A DNA stretch of 64,000 nt from JAKFDK01 sp036676195 (GCA_036676195.1 JAKFDK010000098.1:1-64000); one strand, 5' to 3'; positions 7,258 to 16,148 are shown, counted from the stretch's first letter. Numbers and translations are program-made. The notes: generated by a model not told the origin, from the letters alone.

Positions 7258-9327
7258 GTGGAAAGTTTGCAGATTCACCGCTCGGTGTGTGCCAAGGACT
7301 GTTACGATACCTGCGCCCTGCAAGTGACCGTGGCGGCGGGGCAGGTGGTGGCGGTCACGGGAGATCCCGGTCATCCCACCACTGCCGGATTCGTTTGCGA
7401 AAAGGTCCGGCGCTCAGCGGAACTGGTCCGCCCGGCGGGCCGGGTCCTGCAACCGCTGCTGCGTACCGGGCCCAAGGGCACCGCCGCCTTCCGGCCGTGC
7501 AGTTGGACCGAGGCCATGGACCAGATCGCCGCCCGGCTACAGGAGATTTGCCGCACGTATGGGCCGGAGGCGGTGCTCCCGTACAGTTACGCCGGTACTG
7601 TGGGCGTGATCAACCGCGGCAGCATGGACCGGCGCTTCTTTCACCGGCTGGGGGCCTCCCACTTGGCCCGTACCATCTGCTCCACCGCCGGTGGCGAGGG
7701 CTACCGGCACACAGTTGGCGCCCTGGTGGGCACCGAACCCGAGGCCATGGCTGATGCCCGCCTGATCATCAACTGGGGGCTGAACGCCCGCGCCACCAAC
7801 ATCCATGCCGTGCCGTACATGCAGGCGGCCCGCCGGCGGGGGGCGACGGTGGTCAACATCGACTGCGTGCCGCAGGGGATGGACGGTATGGCTGACCTGA
7901 CCCTCACGCCCCGCCCCGGTACCGACGGCGCCCTGGCCCTGGGTCTGATGTATGTCATGATCGCCGACGGGCTGTACGATGCCGACTACGTGGCGCAGTG
8001 GACCGTTGGCTTTGATGAACTGGCCCAGCGTGTGCTGGCATTTCCGCCGGAGCGGGTGGAGGCCATCACCGGTGTACCGGCCGGGCAGATCTGGCAACTG
8101 GCAGACCTGTATGCCACGACCCATCCTTCCTTTATCCGGGTGGGGGCGGGCATGCAGCACCAGACCAACGGCGGCCAGACGGTGCGCAATATTACCTGCC
8201 TGACCGGGCTGGCGGGCGCCTGGCAACATGCCGGCGGCGGCATGCTCTATGCCAATACCGAACTGTTCCCCATTAACCGGGCGGCCCTGGAGCGGCCTGA
8301 CCTGCTGGCTTCGCCCCGGCGCACCCTGAACATGAACCGCCTGGGCGAGGCGCTCACGGCGGTGCAGCCGCCGGTACAGGCCCTGCTGGTTTACAGCAGC
8401 AACCCGGCCGTGGTGGCGCCGGACCAGGGCCGGGTTCTGACCGGTCTGGCCCGGCCGGACCTGTTCACCGTGGTGCACGACCTGGTCCTGACCGACACAG
8501 CCATGTATGCCGATGTGGTGCTGCCGGCCACCTCCCAGTTCGAGTCCCTGGACCTGTACGTTTCGTATTGGCACCCTTACGTGCAGGTGGCCGATGCCAT
8601 CGTGGCGCCGCCGGGTGAGGCTGTATCCAATACCGAGGTCTTTCGCCGGCTGGCTGCGGCCATGGGGTTTACCGAGCCCTGTTTTCAGGACAGCGATGAG
8701 GACCTGGTGCGCCAGGCCCTCGACGACCCTCAGTTCCGGGCGGCCGGCATCACCCTGGAGAGCTTGCGGGCCGCCGGCCACCTGCGCATGGCCCCGCCCG
8801 AGCAAACGGCCCGCCCCTTTGCCACCGGTTTTCCCACCCCTTCGGGTAAACTGGAGTTTTACTCCGCCACCCTGGCGGCCCGGGGGCACGACCCGCTGCC
8901 CTGGTATACCCCGCCGGGCGAGGGGCCGGAGGCCACTCCCGACCTCTATGCCCGTTACCCGCTTTCTTTCATTACCCTGTCGTCACGTTTTCTGATCAAC
9001 TCCACCTTTGCCAACATCCCGGCCATCGCCGGTCGGGAGAAGCAGCCACTGCTGTTGATCCATCCGGATGATGCCGTGGTCCGGGGTATTGCTGACGGGG
9101 CGACGGTGCGGGTCTGGAACGACCGGGGGCAGTGCCGGCTGCGCGCCGCCGTTACCGGCGGCATCCGGCCCGGGGTGGTGGCAGCCCGTGGCCAGTGGTG
9201 GAACCAACATTTCCGGGGCGGAGCCAACGTGAACCAGACCACTGCCCAGCACCTGACCGACCTGGGGGCCGGGTCCACCTTTAACACGAACCTGGTGCAG
9301 GTCGCGCCCGATGCGGCTGATCCATAA
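7258..9327 (+). CDS. Molybdopterin-dependent oxidoreductase with 4Fe-4S cluster
   Basis: A 689-residue cytoplasmic-type member of the DMSO-reductase superfamily. The N-terminal cluster ligands are C11-x3-C15-x3-C19-x27-C47. The Mo-region segment ICSTAGGEG is at about 140-148. The C-terminal Molydop_binding barrel starts around residue 585 with LSSRFLINSTF. No twin-arginine signal is visible, since the protein starts directly with the cluster motif. GTG 7258 has GGAGG 8 bases upstream. It is the first gene of an operon with an ABC importer and a Rid protein, so it probably acts on the imported compound or a product of it. The specific reaction is not predictable from these motifs; I would not call it a formate or nitrate enzyme. 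Confidence 0.88.
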   Translation: MESLQIHRSVCAKDCYDTCALQVTVAAGQVVAVTGDPGHPTTAGFVCEKVRRSAELVRPAGRVLQPLLRTGPKGTAAFRPCSWTEAMDQIAARLQEICRTYGPEAVLPYSYAGTVGVINRGSMDRRFFHRLGASHLARTICSTAGGEGYRHTVGALVGTEPEAMADARLIINWGLNARATNIHAVPYMQAARRRGATVVNIDCVPQGMDGMADLTLTPRPGTDGALALGLMYVMIADGLYDADYVAQWTVGFDELAQRVLAFPPERVEAITGVPAGQIWQLADLYATTHPSFIRVGAGMQHQTNGGQTVRNITCLTGLAGAWQHAGGGMLYANTELFPINRAALERPDLLASPRRTLNMNRLGEALTAVQPPVQALLVYSSNPAVVAPDQGRVLTGLARPDLFTVVHDLVLTDTAMYADVVLPATSQFESLDLYVSYWHPYVQVADAIVAPPGEAVSNTEVFRRLAAAMGFTEPCFQDSDEDLVRQALDDPQFRAAGITLESLRAAGHLRMAPPEQTARPFATGFPTPSGKLEFYSATLAARGHDPLPWYTPPGEGPEATPDLYARYPLSFITLSSRFLINSTFANIPAIAGREKQPLLLIHPDDAVVRGIADGATVRVWNDRGQCRLRAAVTGGIRPGVVAARGQWWNQHFRGGANVNQTTAQHLTDLGAGSTFNTNLVQVAPDAADP

Positions 9328-9410
9328 ACCTGCTGCTGCCGGCCCGATCGGTTCACGCAACGTTGTGTGTTCATGGCCTGAACTGCCATTATTCTTTGGA
9401 GGGAAAGCAG

Positions 9411-10454
9411 ATGACGAAGAAACCAGGTCGCGTATGGGCCGGACTGCTGTGTAGTGCTATGCTGATCCTCACCGGCTGCGGTGGGGGAGCCAGGCCGGAA
9501 GGGGCGGCTGCCCCGGCACCGGCCCAGCCGGCGGCCGCAAAAAGTCCGCCGGCGGCGGCGGAAAAGGTGCGGGTGGGTCTGTCTGTGGCCAACACCTTTG
9601 AACTCCTGCCGGCCTACATCGGTGTGAACGAAGGGCTTTGGAAAAAGCGCGGCCTGGACGTGGAACTGACCACCTTTGCCGGTGGGGCCAAGCTGCAGCA
9701 GGCGATCCTGGCCAAGAGCATCGACGTGGGTCTGGATGCCGCCACCGGAATTGCGCTGGCTGTGGCCAAAGGTTCGCCCAGCAAGATCGTGGCCGAGATC
9801 GGCCGTAAGGTGAATCTGATGGTGCTGGTGGTGCCAAAGAACTCCCCGGCCAAGGCAGCGGCGGATTTGAAGGGCAAGAAGATCGGCGTTACCTCCCATG
9901 GGGCGATCACCGACTGGCTGGCCAAGCAGTTGGCCAAGAGCCAGGGCTGGGATCCGGAGACCGGCGTGACCCGGGTGCCTCTGGGCGGCTTCCAGGAACT
10001 GATGGCCGGCCTGAAGGCTGGTAACGTGGATGGCTTTGTCTGGTCGGCCGAGGGTGCCCTGGCCCTGGAGGAGTCTGGCGACGGCCGCATTCTGTTCAGC
10101 TTCGGTGACCAGGTGCCCAAGTATGAGTTCATGATGGTGCAGGCTACCGACGAGATGATGACAAGAAGGACGGAGACCTTGCAGAAGTTCATGGCTGGCT
10201 GGGGCGAAGCAGTGGCGTTCATGAAGAAGAACCGGGATGCCAGCGTGCAGCAAATGGTGACGGCCATGAAGGTTTCGCAGCAGGTCGCCGGACGGGTCTA
10301 TGACCTGGATATTGCCAACGTATCCGCCGACGGGGTGGCCTCTCGGGAAGGGCTGGAAGCGGTGGCCCAGTCGCTGGTCGACCTGGGCAACCTGCAGAAG
10401 AAGCCGGCGGTGGAGAGCTTCTACAGCGAGCAGTTTGTCCCCATCAAGCCATAG
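9411..10454 (+). CDS. ABC transporter substrate-binding lipoprotein (NMT1/SsuA/TauA type)
   Basis: A 347-residue lipoprotein. The basic start MTKKPGR is followed by a hydrophobic run and lipobox LTGC with the acylated Cys23. An alanine/proline linker precedes the mature binding domain. The domain opens VRVGLSVANTFELLPAYIG and has the family's 'x-GxxxxKRGLDVEL' and 'DLKGKKIGV' segments. Start ATG 9411 has TTGGAGGG upstream. Relatives bind sulfonates, taurine, nitrate, or thiamine precursors. The substrate here is unknown, but the linked molybdoenzyme and Rid protein suggest a nitrogen- or sulfur-containing organic compound. Confidence 0.9.
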   Translation: MTKKPGRVWAGLLCSAMLILTGCGGGARPEGAAAPAPAQPAAAKSPPAAAEKVRVGLSVANTFELLPAYIGVNEGLWKKRGLDVELTTFAGGAKLQQAILAKSIDVGLDAATGIALAVAKGSPSKIVAEIGRKVNLMVLVVPKNSPAKAAADLKGKKIGVTSHGAITDWLAKQLAKSQGWDPETGVTRVPLGGFQELMAGLKAGNVDGFVWSAEGALALEESGDGRILFSFGDQVPKYEFMMVQATDEMMTRRTETLQKFMAGWGEAVAFMKKNRDASVQQMVTAMKVSQQVAGRVYDLDIANVSADGVASREGLEAVAQSLVDLGNLQKKPAVESFYSEQFVPIKP

Positions 10455-10470
10455 CCGGGGAGGCAACAAG

Positions 10471-11271
10471 TTGACCCACATGAGTGGTTTCCGGGGGCCG
10501 GCGGCCAGAGCGCCGGCCCCGGCCTTCCGGGCATCCTTATGGCGGACCGGTCTGGTCGCGCTGGCGCTGGTCGGGTGGGAGGTTCTGTCCCGACTGGGCG
10601 TGCTGGACCCCGCCTTCGTCAGTTCTCCGGCCGGCATTCTGCACAGCCTGGTCAGCCTGGCCGGCGAGGCACCAGTCCGTCATGCCTTTGCTCTTACCGC
10701 CTTCGAGACCCTGGCGGCCTTTGCCGTGGCAGCAGCTGCCGGGGTCCTGGGCGGACTGGCGATCGGGATGTCCCGACCGGCCACCGAGGTGGGGCTGCCC
10801 ATCCTGTCCATGTTGTTTGCGGTGCCCCAGATGGTGTTGTTTCCGCTGTTTGTGCTCTTCCTGGGCATCGGCATACAGTCCAAGATCGTCTTTGGCGTCA
10901 CCCACGGCACGCTGCCCATTCTGCTCAACACGATCGCCGGTGTACGCACGGTTACGCCGGCGCTGCTGGAACCCATGCGGGCGATGGGAGCCTCCCGGGT
11001 CCAGCAGTTCCGGCTGGTCTACTTTCCGGCGGCGGCGCCCCTGCTGCTGACCGGGCTGCGGATGGGCATCGGCCATACCCTGCTGGGTGTACTGTTGGCC
11101 GAACTGTTCGCTTCGCAGTCCGGGGTGGGCTTTTACATCCGCCAGTATACAGCCGGCCTGCAGGCCGGTCCGATGCTGGCGATGGTGCTGACCATTTCTC
11201 TGGCCGCCATTGCGGTGAATGAGGGAATGCGGCAACTTGAATTGCATGTATCACGGTGGAGGGGGCGGTGA
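10471..11271 (+). CDS. ABC transporter permease (SsuC/TauC type), first of two
   Basis: A 266-residue inner-membrane permease with about six hydrophobic segments. The cytoplasmic EAA loop is EPMRAMGASRVQQFRLVYFP, which contacts the ATPase. Start TTG 10471 is supported by GGGGAGG 7 bases upstream; an in-frame extension would overlap the lipoprotein gene. The stop overlaps the GTG of the ATPase gene (GTGA), so the two are translationally coupled. The second permease of the operon differs in sequence, so the channel is probably a heterodimer. Confidence 0.9.
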   Translation: MTHMSGFRGPAARAPAPAFRASLWRTGLVALALVGWEVLSRLGVLDPAFVSSPAGILHSLVSLAGEAPVRHAFALTAFETLAAFAVAAAAGVLGGLAIGMSRPATEVGLPILSMLFAVPQMVLFPLFVLFLGIGIQSKIVFGVTHGTLPILLNTIAGVRTVTPALLEPMRAMGASRVQQFRLVYFPAAAPLLLTGLRMGIGHTLLGVLLAELFASQSGVGFYIRQYTAGLQAGPMLAMVLTISLAAIAVNEGMRQLELHVSRWRGR

Positions 11272-12107
11272 CGACGGCAACGATGGCCATTTCATCCGCG
11301 GGGGCAGCGCAAAGCCTGGTCTTTGATCAAGTCAGCATCGAATACCGGGCCGGCGGCGTGCCACCGGTTCCGGCTGTACAGGACGTATCCCTGACGATTC
11401 CCCGCGGCCAGTTTGTGTCCTTGATCGGCCCCAGTGGCTGTGGCAAGTCCACCCTGCTGCGGGCGGCCGGCGGACTCGTGCCTTGTGCCCGCGGCGCGGT
11501 GCTGGCCGGGGGGCGCCCGGTCACCGGCCCACGCCCGGACAGTACGGCCATCATGTTTCAGAACTATGGGCTCTACCCCTGGCGAACGGTGCGGGAAAAT
11601 GCCGAAATGGCCCTGGAAATCCGGGGGGTATCGGCGGCGCTGCGGCGGGAGCGGGTCCGGCACTACCTGGAACTGGTGGGCCTGAAGGCTTACGAAAATT
11701 TTTACCCCCGGCAACTGTCCGGGGGCATGCAGCAGCGGGTGGCCCTGTCCCGGGCTCTGAGCACGGAGCCGGAACTGCTGCTGATGGACGAGCCCTTCGG
11801 CGCTCTTGATGAACAGACCCGGTTGGTTCTGGGCGAAGAGCTGTCCCGCCTGGTCACCGCCGACCAGCGCACGATTCTGTTTGTCACCCACAGCCTGGCC
11901 GAGGCGGTCATGCTGTCTGATCAAATTGTGGTCATGACCGCCCGTCCGGGCCGGGTCAAGGCGGTGCTCACTGTGGCCGCGCCGCAACCCCGCACGGCCG
12001 ACTTCATGCTGACCCGGGAGTTCGAAGAACTGCGGCATGAACTGTTCCGGCTGCTCAGCGGCGAAATTCGCCTGGCGGCAGGCCTGGGCGGGGGGCGGTC
12101 AGGGTGA
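11268..12107 (+). CDS. ABC transporter ATP-binding protein (SsuB/TauB type)
   Basis: A 279-residue ATPase that powers the importer. It has Walker A GPSGCGKS at 54-61, a Q-loop MFQNYGLYPW, signature LSGGMQQRVALSRAL, Walker B LLLMDEPFGALD and switch FVTHSL. Start GTG 11268 overlaps the upstream stop and has GGAGGGGG in front. Its own stop overlaps the next permease start. The YPW after the Q-loop glutamine is typical of the nitrate/sulfonate/taurine importer group. Confidence 0.92.
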   Translation: MTTATMAISSAGAAQSLVFDQVSIEYRAGGVPPVPAVQDVSLTIPRGQFVSLIGPSGCGKSTLLRAAGGLVPCARGAVLAGGRPVTGPRPDSTAIMFQNYGLYPWRTVRENAEMALEIRGVSAALRRERVRHYLELVGLKAYENFYPRQLSGGMQQRVALSRALSTEPELLLMDEPFGALDEQTRLVLGEELSRLVTADQRTILFVTHSLAEAVMLSDQIVVMTARPGRVKAVLTVAAPQPRTADFMLTREFEELRHELFRLLSGEIRLAAGLGGGRSG

Positions 12108-12841
12108 AGCGCTACCGGCCACTGCTGCTGCGGGCCGCCTTTGTGGCCCTGCTGCTCCTGGGCTGGTGGGGGCTCACCGCCGGCGGAACCGTTTCTGCCC
12201 TGCTGCTGCCGGCGCCGGCGTCGGCCTTTGGTGCTCTGGGCCGCCTGCTGGTCAAACCGGACACTTACCTGCACCTGCGTACCACCCTGGTGGAGTTCGT
12301 TGGCGCACTGGGTCTGGCCACGGCCATTGGTGTGGCGGCCGGTGTGGCGATTGGACTGAGCCCGCGGGTGTTCACGGTGGCGGAGCCCCTGCTGGGTGCC
12401 CTGAATACCGTGCCCATCATCCTGATTTATCCCCTCTGTATCCTGTATCTGGGGATCGGACCCGGGTCCAAGATCGCCTTTGCCACCGTTTACGGCACCT
12501 TCCCCGTTCTGCTCAACACCATTCAGGGCATTCGCCACGTGGACCATGACTACATCGCCCCGGCAGTCGCCATGGGCGCCAGTCCCTGGCAATTACTGAC
12601 CAAGGTCTACGTACCGGCGGCCCTGCCCGGACTGGTGGCCGGTCTGCGGCTGGCCGGGGTGCAATGCCTGGTGGCGGTGGTGGCGGGTGAAATGCTGGCC
12701 GCCACGTCCGGACTGGGCTATAAGGTTTCTTGGGCGGCCGAAGTCTTTGAAACACCGATCCTCTATGCCTTTATTCTGCTGGTCGTGGCCCTGGTCGCGC
12801 TGCTGAACTGGCTGCTGGGCCGGATCCGTGTTCCGGAATAG
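12104..12841 (+). CDS. ABC transporter permease (SsuC/TauC type), second of two
   Basis: A 245-residue membrane protein with about six hydrophobic segments and an EAA loop (VAMGASPWQLLTKVYVPAAL). GTG 12104 overlaps the ATPase stop by four bases. It is clearly related to, but diverged from, the permease at 10471, including the shared TVYGTFPVLLNT / THGTLPILLNT segment. The operon therefore encodes a heteromeric channel rather than the more usual homodimer of this transporter class. Confidence 0.9.
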   Translation: MKRYRPLLLRAAFVALLLLGWWGLTAGGTVSALLLPAPASAFGALGRLLVKPDTYLHLRTTLVEFVGALGLATAIGVAAGVAIGLSPRVFTVAEPLLGALNTVPIILIYPLCILYLGIGPGSKIAFATVYGTFPVLLNTIQGIRHVDHDYIAPAVAMGASPWQLLTKVYVPAALPGLVAGLRLAGVQCLVAVVAGEMLAATSGLGYKVSWAAEVFETPILYAFILLVVALVALLNWLLGRIRVPE

Positions 12842-12889
12842 GCGGGTCTGAAGCTGACGGGGCCTACCATACTTTGAGGAGAAGCATAT

Positions 12890-13357
12890 ATGTTTGAAAA
12901 ACGTCTGACAGAACTGGGCATCACGCTGCCTGCTCCCTTCCTCTATCCCCCGACGATGGCCGGTGCGGTCCTGTCTGACGGCCTGCTGTACGTATCCGGG
13001 GCCATACCGATGGCGAATGGTGGTCTGGCCTATCAGGGCGCCGTGGGGCGGGAACTGAATGAACAGGAAGGGTACGCGGCTGCCCGGCTGTGCGTGTTGA
13101 ACGCCCTGGCCCAGGTGCGGGCCGCCCTGGGCAGCCTGGACAACGTGGCGCGCATCGTGAAGGTGAACGGCTTTATCCGCACTGTACCGGGGTTTGCCCG
13201 GGAACCGCAGGTGCTGAACGGCGCTTCTGACCTGTTGGTGGAGGTTTTCGGGCCGCAGGGACGGGCCGCTCGCACTGCCGTGGGCGTGGCCGACTTGCCC
13301 ATGGAAGCACCGGTGGAAGTGGAAATGATCGTGGCAGTGGCCGCAGCCGCAGGGTGA
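12890..13357 (+). CDS. Rid (YjgF/YER057c/UK114) family protein, 'RLxxLGITLP' subgroup
   Basis: A 155-residue member of the Rid family, which hydrolyses reactive enamine/imine intermediates or related compounds. It starts MFEKRLTELGITLP, then LLYVSGAIP and NGASDLLVEVFG, the pattern of the longer Rid subgroup of roughly 150 residues. The arginine equivalent to RidA Arg105 is Arg128 in ARTAVGVADLP, and an acidic residue follows in VEVEMIV. Start ATG 12890 has TGAGGAGA upstream. It sits 48 bases after the ABC permease and is probably the last gene of the molybdoenzyme operon. An imine-producing step in the pathway would explain it (inference). Confidence 0.88.
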   Translation: MFEKRLTELGITLPAPFLYPPTMAGAVLSDGLLYVSGAIPMANGGLAYQGAVGRELNEQEGYAAARLCVLNALAQVRAALGSLDNVARIVKVNGFIRTVPGFAREPQVLNGASDLLVEVFGPQGRAARTAVGVADLPMEAPVEVEMIVAVAAAAG

Positions 13358-13494
13358 GCCTCTGAGGGACCGGGTGCGCAGGCGGTGCCGTTTACGTGGT
13401 GCAGGCAACGAACAACCCGGGTGTCCGACCAGCGCACCCAGAGTCGGACCGGCCGCCGCCTGAACCGGTGGCGTTCCCCCGGGTACGGGATGCA

Positions 13495-14059
13495 GCCCCC
13501 GCCAGGCGATCCGGGCGCGCACCCGCGCCAGCAGGGTGATCGCTTCGCCCCAGGTCAGGGGCTGGTCTGGCCGCAGGGTACCGTCGGGGTAGCCCTGGAG
13601 CAGTTCGGCTGCCACCGCCGTTGCCAGCAATTGGCGTACCGGCGCCGGCATCCCGGCCAGTTCCCCGGCCTCCCCGGCGGTTTTGGCGGCGACCGGGTGG
13701 CCCAGGTACTGCAGGGCGGCGGCCAGACCGGCCGCCGCCTCGCCGCGGGTTAGCACGCCGGTGGGCGACCAGCCGGCCGTGGTGTGGTATACCAGCAAGC
13801 GCGCCAGGTCCCAGTCACCCGCCGCGCCGACCGGTGCTACGCCGAAGGCCCGGGCCGCCATCTCGTGCCATTGCGGCCAGGAGACCGGTTCATCCAGCCG
13901 GTCACGGACCTGATCGGCCGCCAGGATACCAGCGGCACCGGCCCGGGTCACGGTGGCCGTGGCCCAGCCCAAAACGGCCCCAGCCCACTCACGGTGGAGC
14001 GGAGCATGGGGAAGGCCAGGCCGGCCCACCGGGGTCCGCCTGCGTTCAGTCCAGGGCAT
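13495..14059 (-). pseudogene. SLH (S-layer homology) domain gene, 3' end lost
   Basis: The reverse strand carries two or three SLH-type units. The clearest is AAELLQGYPDGTLRPDQPLT followed by GEAITLLARVR. An earlier unit contains TGVLTRGEAAAGLAAALQYLG. Such domains anchor proteins to secondary cell-wall polymers. The frame starts near ATG 14059, overlapping the upstream stop, with a poor ribosome site and no clear signal peptide. After about 13495 the sequence loses SLH character and runs without a stop through the antisense of the Rid gene to 12593. The true 3' end is therefore missing, most likely by a rearrangement. I call it a remnant. Confidence 0.55.
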
Positions 14060-15023
14060 CGACCCGCCAGATGGCGGTGGGGGTGGAGAAGTACAAAAAG
14101 CCATCCGGCCCGTTCACCACCGCCAGAATGCCCTGCGGCTCGGTCTGAACCACCGCATCCAGCCGCAGCACCCGGGAGCCGTTCAGCGGCGACAGCACCA
14201 GCTTGCGCAGGGTGCCGGTGTTCCAGTCGCCGAAAAACAGGGCGTTGCGGGTGCCTGGTCCGTAGCGGGTGCCGGTGTAAAAGGCGGCGCCGGTGGGGGC
14301 AATGTTTGGGGTAAAGGTAACCAGCGGATTCACGAAGCCGGGCAGGCGGGTCCGGCCGGTGACGACGGGCCAGCCGTAGTTGCCGCCCGGGACCAGCCGG
14401 TTCACTTCATCATCGCGGTCCGGCCCGTTTTCGGTGAGGTAGGGCACCCCGGTCCCGGGCTGAAAGGCCAGGCCGAAGACGTTGCGGAGCCCGAGGCTAA
14501 ACACCGGCGAGCCCGCAAACGGATTGTCTGGCGGCACCAGCCCGTCGGGGGTGACCCGCAGCACCTTGCCGGCCAGGCTTTGCCGGTCCTGCGCCAGTTC
14601 CCGGCGACCGCTGTCTCCGGTGGTAATGAACAGGCGGTTGCCCCGGAAGCCAAGGATGCCACCGTTATGAATCAGCCCGGCCGGGATGCCCTGCACCACC
14701 GGCTGGGCGGTGGTGGCCCGGTTACCAACTACTTGCAGCCGGGTGACGCGGTTTTCCATCCGCAAGCCCCGGCGGGTCGTGTGGTAGACGTAGATCCAGG
14801 GGGGGCGGGGAAAGTCCGGGTGCAGTGCCAGCCCCAGCAGGCCGCGCTCGCCGCCCGTCACCACCGGCACTCGGGCCAGCGGCTGGGGTAGCAGCCGCCC
14901 GTTGACCAGCACCCGCACCTGTCCGGTCCGCCGTTCGTTGAAAAAGATCCGCCCGTCCGGCGTAAAGGCGAAACTGACCGGGAACCTCAGATTCCCGGTC
15001 ACCAACTGCAGCCGCTGCGTCAT
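14046..15023 (-). CDS. Soluble PQQ-type sugar dehydrogenase-like beta-propeller (GSDH family)
   Basis: A 325-residue protein of the glucose/sorbosone dehydrogenase fold. The family hallmarks are GERGLLGLALHPDF, LIHNGGIL with the catalytic histidine, TGDSGRR, and ENGPDRDDEVNRL with GGNYGWP. No signal peptide is evident, so it may be cytoplasmic, unlike most relatives. Start ATG 15023 has GGGAGGAGGG upstream. Whether it binds PQQ cannot be told; no PQQ biosynthesis genes are in view. A second, lipoprotein member lies at 46815. Confidence 0.85.
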   Translation of the reverse strand: MTQRLQLVTGNLRFPVSFAFTPDGRIFFNERRTGQVRVLVNGRLLPQPLARVPVVTGGERGLLGLALHPDFPRPPWIYVYHTTRRGLRMENRVTRLQVVGNRATTAQPVVQGIPAGLIHNGGILGFRGNRLFITTGDSGRRELAQDRQSLAGKVLRVTPDGLVPPDNPFAGSPVFSLGLRNVFGLAFQPGTGVPYLTENGPDRDDEVNRLVPGGNYGWPVVTGRTRLPGFVNPLVTFTPNIAPTGAAFYTGTRYGPGTRNALFFGDWNTGTLRKLVLSPLNGSRVLRLDAVVQTEPQGILAVVNGPDGFLYFSTPTAIWRVDALD

Positions 15024-15109
15024 CCCGTGCCCTCCTCCCGTTTCAGCAGTATACGTGGGAGGAATCGCCGGGGCGGTTGCGGTAGAAGGTTACATTGAGG
15101 TGAATGAAG

Positions 15110-15964
15110 ATGGTTTCTGGCGCTGCACGCTTGCCCCAGGCCGCTCTGCGGGTGGCCGATCTGCAGGCGGCCGTGCACTTTTACTGTGGCGGGCTGGGCT
15201 TCTGGCCGGTGCTGGTGGATGATCCGGCCGGCGTGGCCCTGGTGGAGGGACCCGGCGGTGCCTCCCTGCTGCTGGCGACTGCCGCCGCCGACCTGGGGCG
15301 CTGGCCCGGGGTCAGGCAGCCGGCGGCCGGTGCCTGGGTCTACCTGCACCACCCGGACCTGTCGGCCCTGGCAGCCGAACTGCAGGAGCACGGCGTGGCC
15401 GGGGTGGGTCCGCACGAACCCTACCCCGGCTTCCGGTACCTGCTGGCGACGGATCCCGACGGGTACGAAGCCGTGTTCTGGGAGTCCCTGCCCCTGACGG
15501 ACGCCGAGGTGGTGGCCATTTACCGGGACGGCCCGGCCCGCCTCGCCGCTGCACTGGCCGGGCTCACGCCCGCCGGCCTGAACCTGCCCCGGGCGCCGGG
15601 CAAGTGGACGATTCGCCAGATTGTGCACCACCTGGTGGATGCCGACCTGGGCACGCTGCATGTGTTGCGCCTGGCTCTGGGCGAGCCCGGCCGCCAGGTG
15701 CAGACCGATGTCTGGGACCCGGATGATCTGGATGCAGGGCTGCGGAGCGCCGAGCGGCCGGTGGAGCCGGCGGTGGCGTTACTGACGGCGGCCCGGGCCT
15801 GGGTCGGCAGCTTGCTGGACTGTCTGCCCGGCGCCCTGGACCGCTCCGTGACCTGGCCCAGCGGCTACCGGGCCGAGGTGCGCCGGTTGCTGCAGCAGGT
15901 GGGGGGGCACGCATTGCACCACATTGGTCAGATTGAGCAGGTCCGCCACCGCCACGGGCTGTAA
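15110..15964 (+). CDS. VOC-DinB fusion protein (putative thiol/metal-dependent enzyme)
   Basis: A 284-residue two-domain protein. Residues about 5-125 are a VOC (glyoxalase/bleomycin-resistance) domain: AALRVADLQAAVHFYCGGLG, then ATDPDGYEAVFWES. Residues about 130-280 are a DinB/YfiT-like four-helix domain with the expected metal histidines in IVHHLVDAD and GGHALHHIGQIEQ. DinB-type proteins of Firmicutes include bacillithiol-dependent transferases. VOC domains handle thiol adducts or metal-chelated substrates, so a detoxification role is plausible but inferred. ATG 15110 is preferred over 15104 because of spacing from GAGGTGA. Confidence 0.8.
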   Translation: MVSGAARLPQAALRVADLQAAVHFYCGGLGFWPVLVDDPAGVALVEGPGGASLLLATAAADLGRWPGVRQPAAGAWVYLHHPDLSALAAELQEHGVAGVGPHEPYPGFRYLLATDPDGYEAVFWESLPLTDAEVVAIYRDGPARLAAALAGLTPAGLNLPRAPGKWTIRQIVHHLVDADLGTLHVLRLALGEPGRQVQTDVWDPDDLDAGLRSAERPVEPAVALLTAARAWVGSLLDCLPGALDRSVTWPSGYRAEVRRLLQQVGGHALHHIGQIEQVRHRHGL

Positions 15965-16112
15965 CGGCCGCTGTTCAGGCGCCTGGCTTGCAGGCGGTGA
16001 CGATCTCCGCCGGCATGGTGACCGCAGCCGGACCGGGGCACGCCTGGCAGATTGTGCGGGTTCTGGCTTCCGACCAGCCCATCGCGATGACATGAGGGAC
16101 GGAAAAAGCACA

Positions 16113-16148
16113 GGCGGCGCTGTCCCCGGGGTGGGGTCAGCGCCGCCG
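16113..16148 (-). terminator. Terminator of the pantothenate operon
   Basis: GGCGGCGCTG (16113-16122) pairs with CAGCGCCGCC (16139-16148), with a further CCCC/GGGG pairing inside. On the minus strand it is followed by a TTTTT run. It lies just after the panD stop. Confidence 0.75.

Noticed and set aside
7537..8889. A 450-residue minus-strand open frame
   Set aside because: It lies wholly opposite the molybdopterin oxidoreductase, is rich in His, Gln, Gly and Arg, and has no family features. Long antisense frames are common at this GC content.
8955..10637. A 560-residue minus-strand open frame
   Set aside because: It is antisense to the end of the oxidoreductase and the whole binding-protein gene, with low-complexity composition and no motif.
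13953..14891. Plus-strand frame of 312 residues
   Set aside because: It is a shadow of the sugar-dehydrogenase-like gene on the minus strand, which has all family motifs.
16015..16098. A 27-codon plus-strand frame after the VOC-DinB gene
   Set aside because: It is too short, has no ribosome site and is partly in the terminator region of the pan operon.
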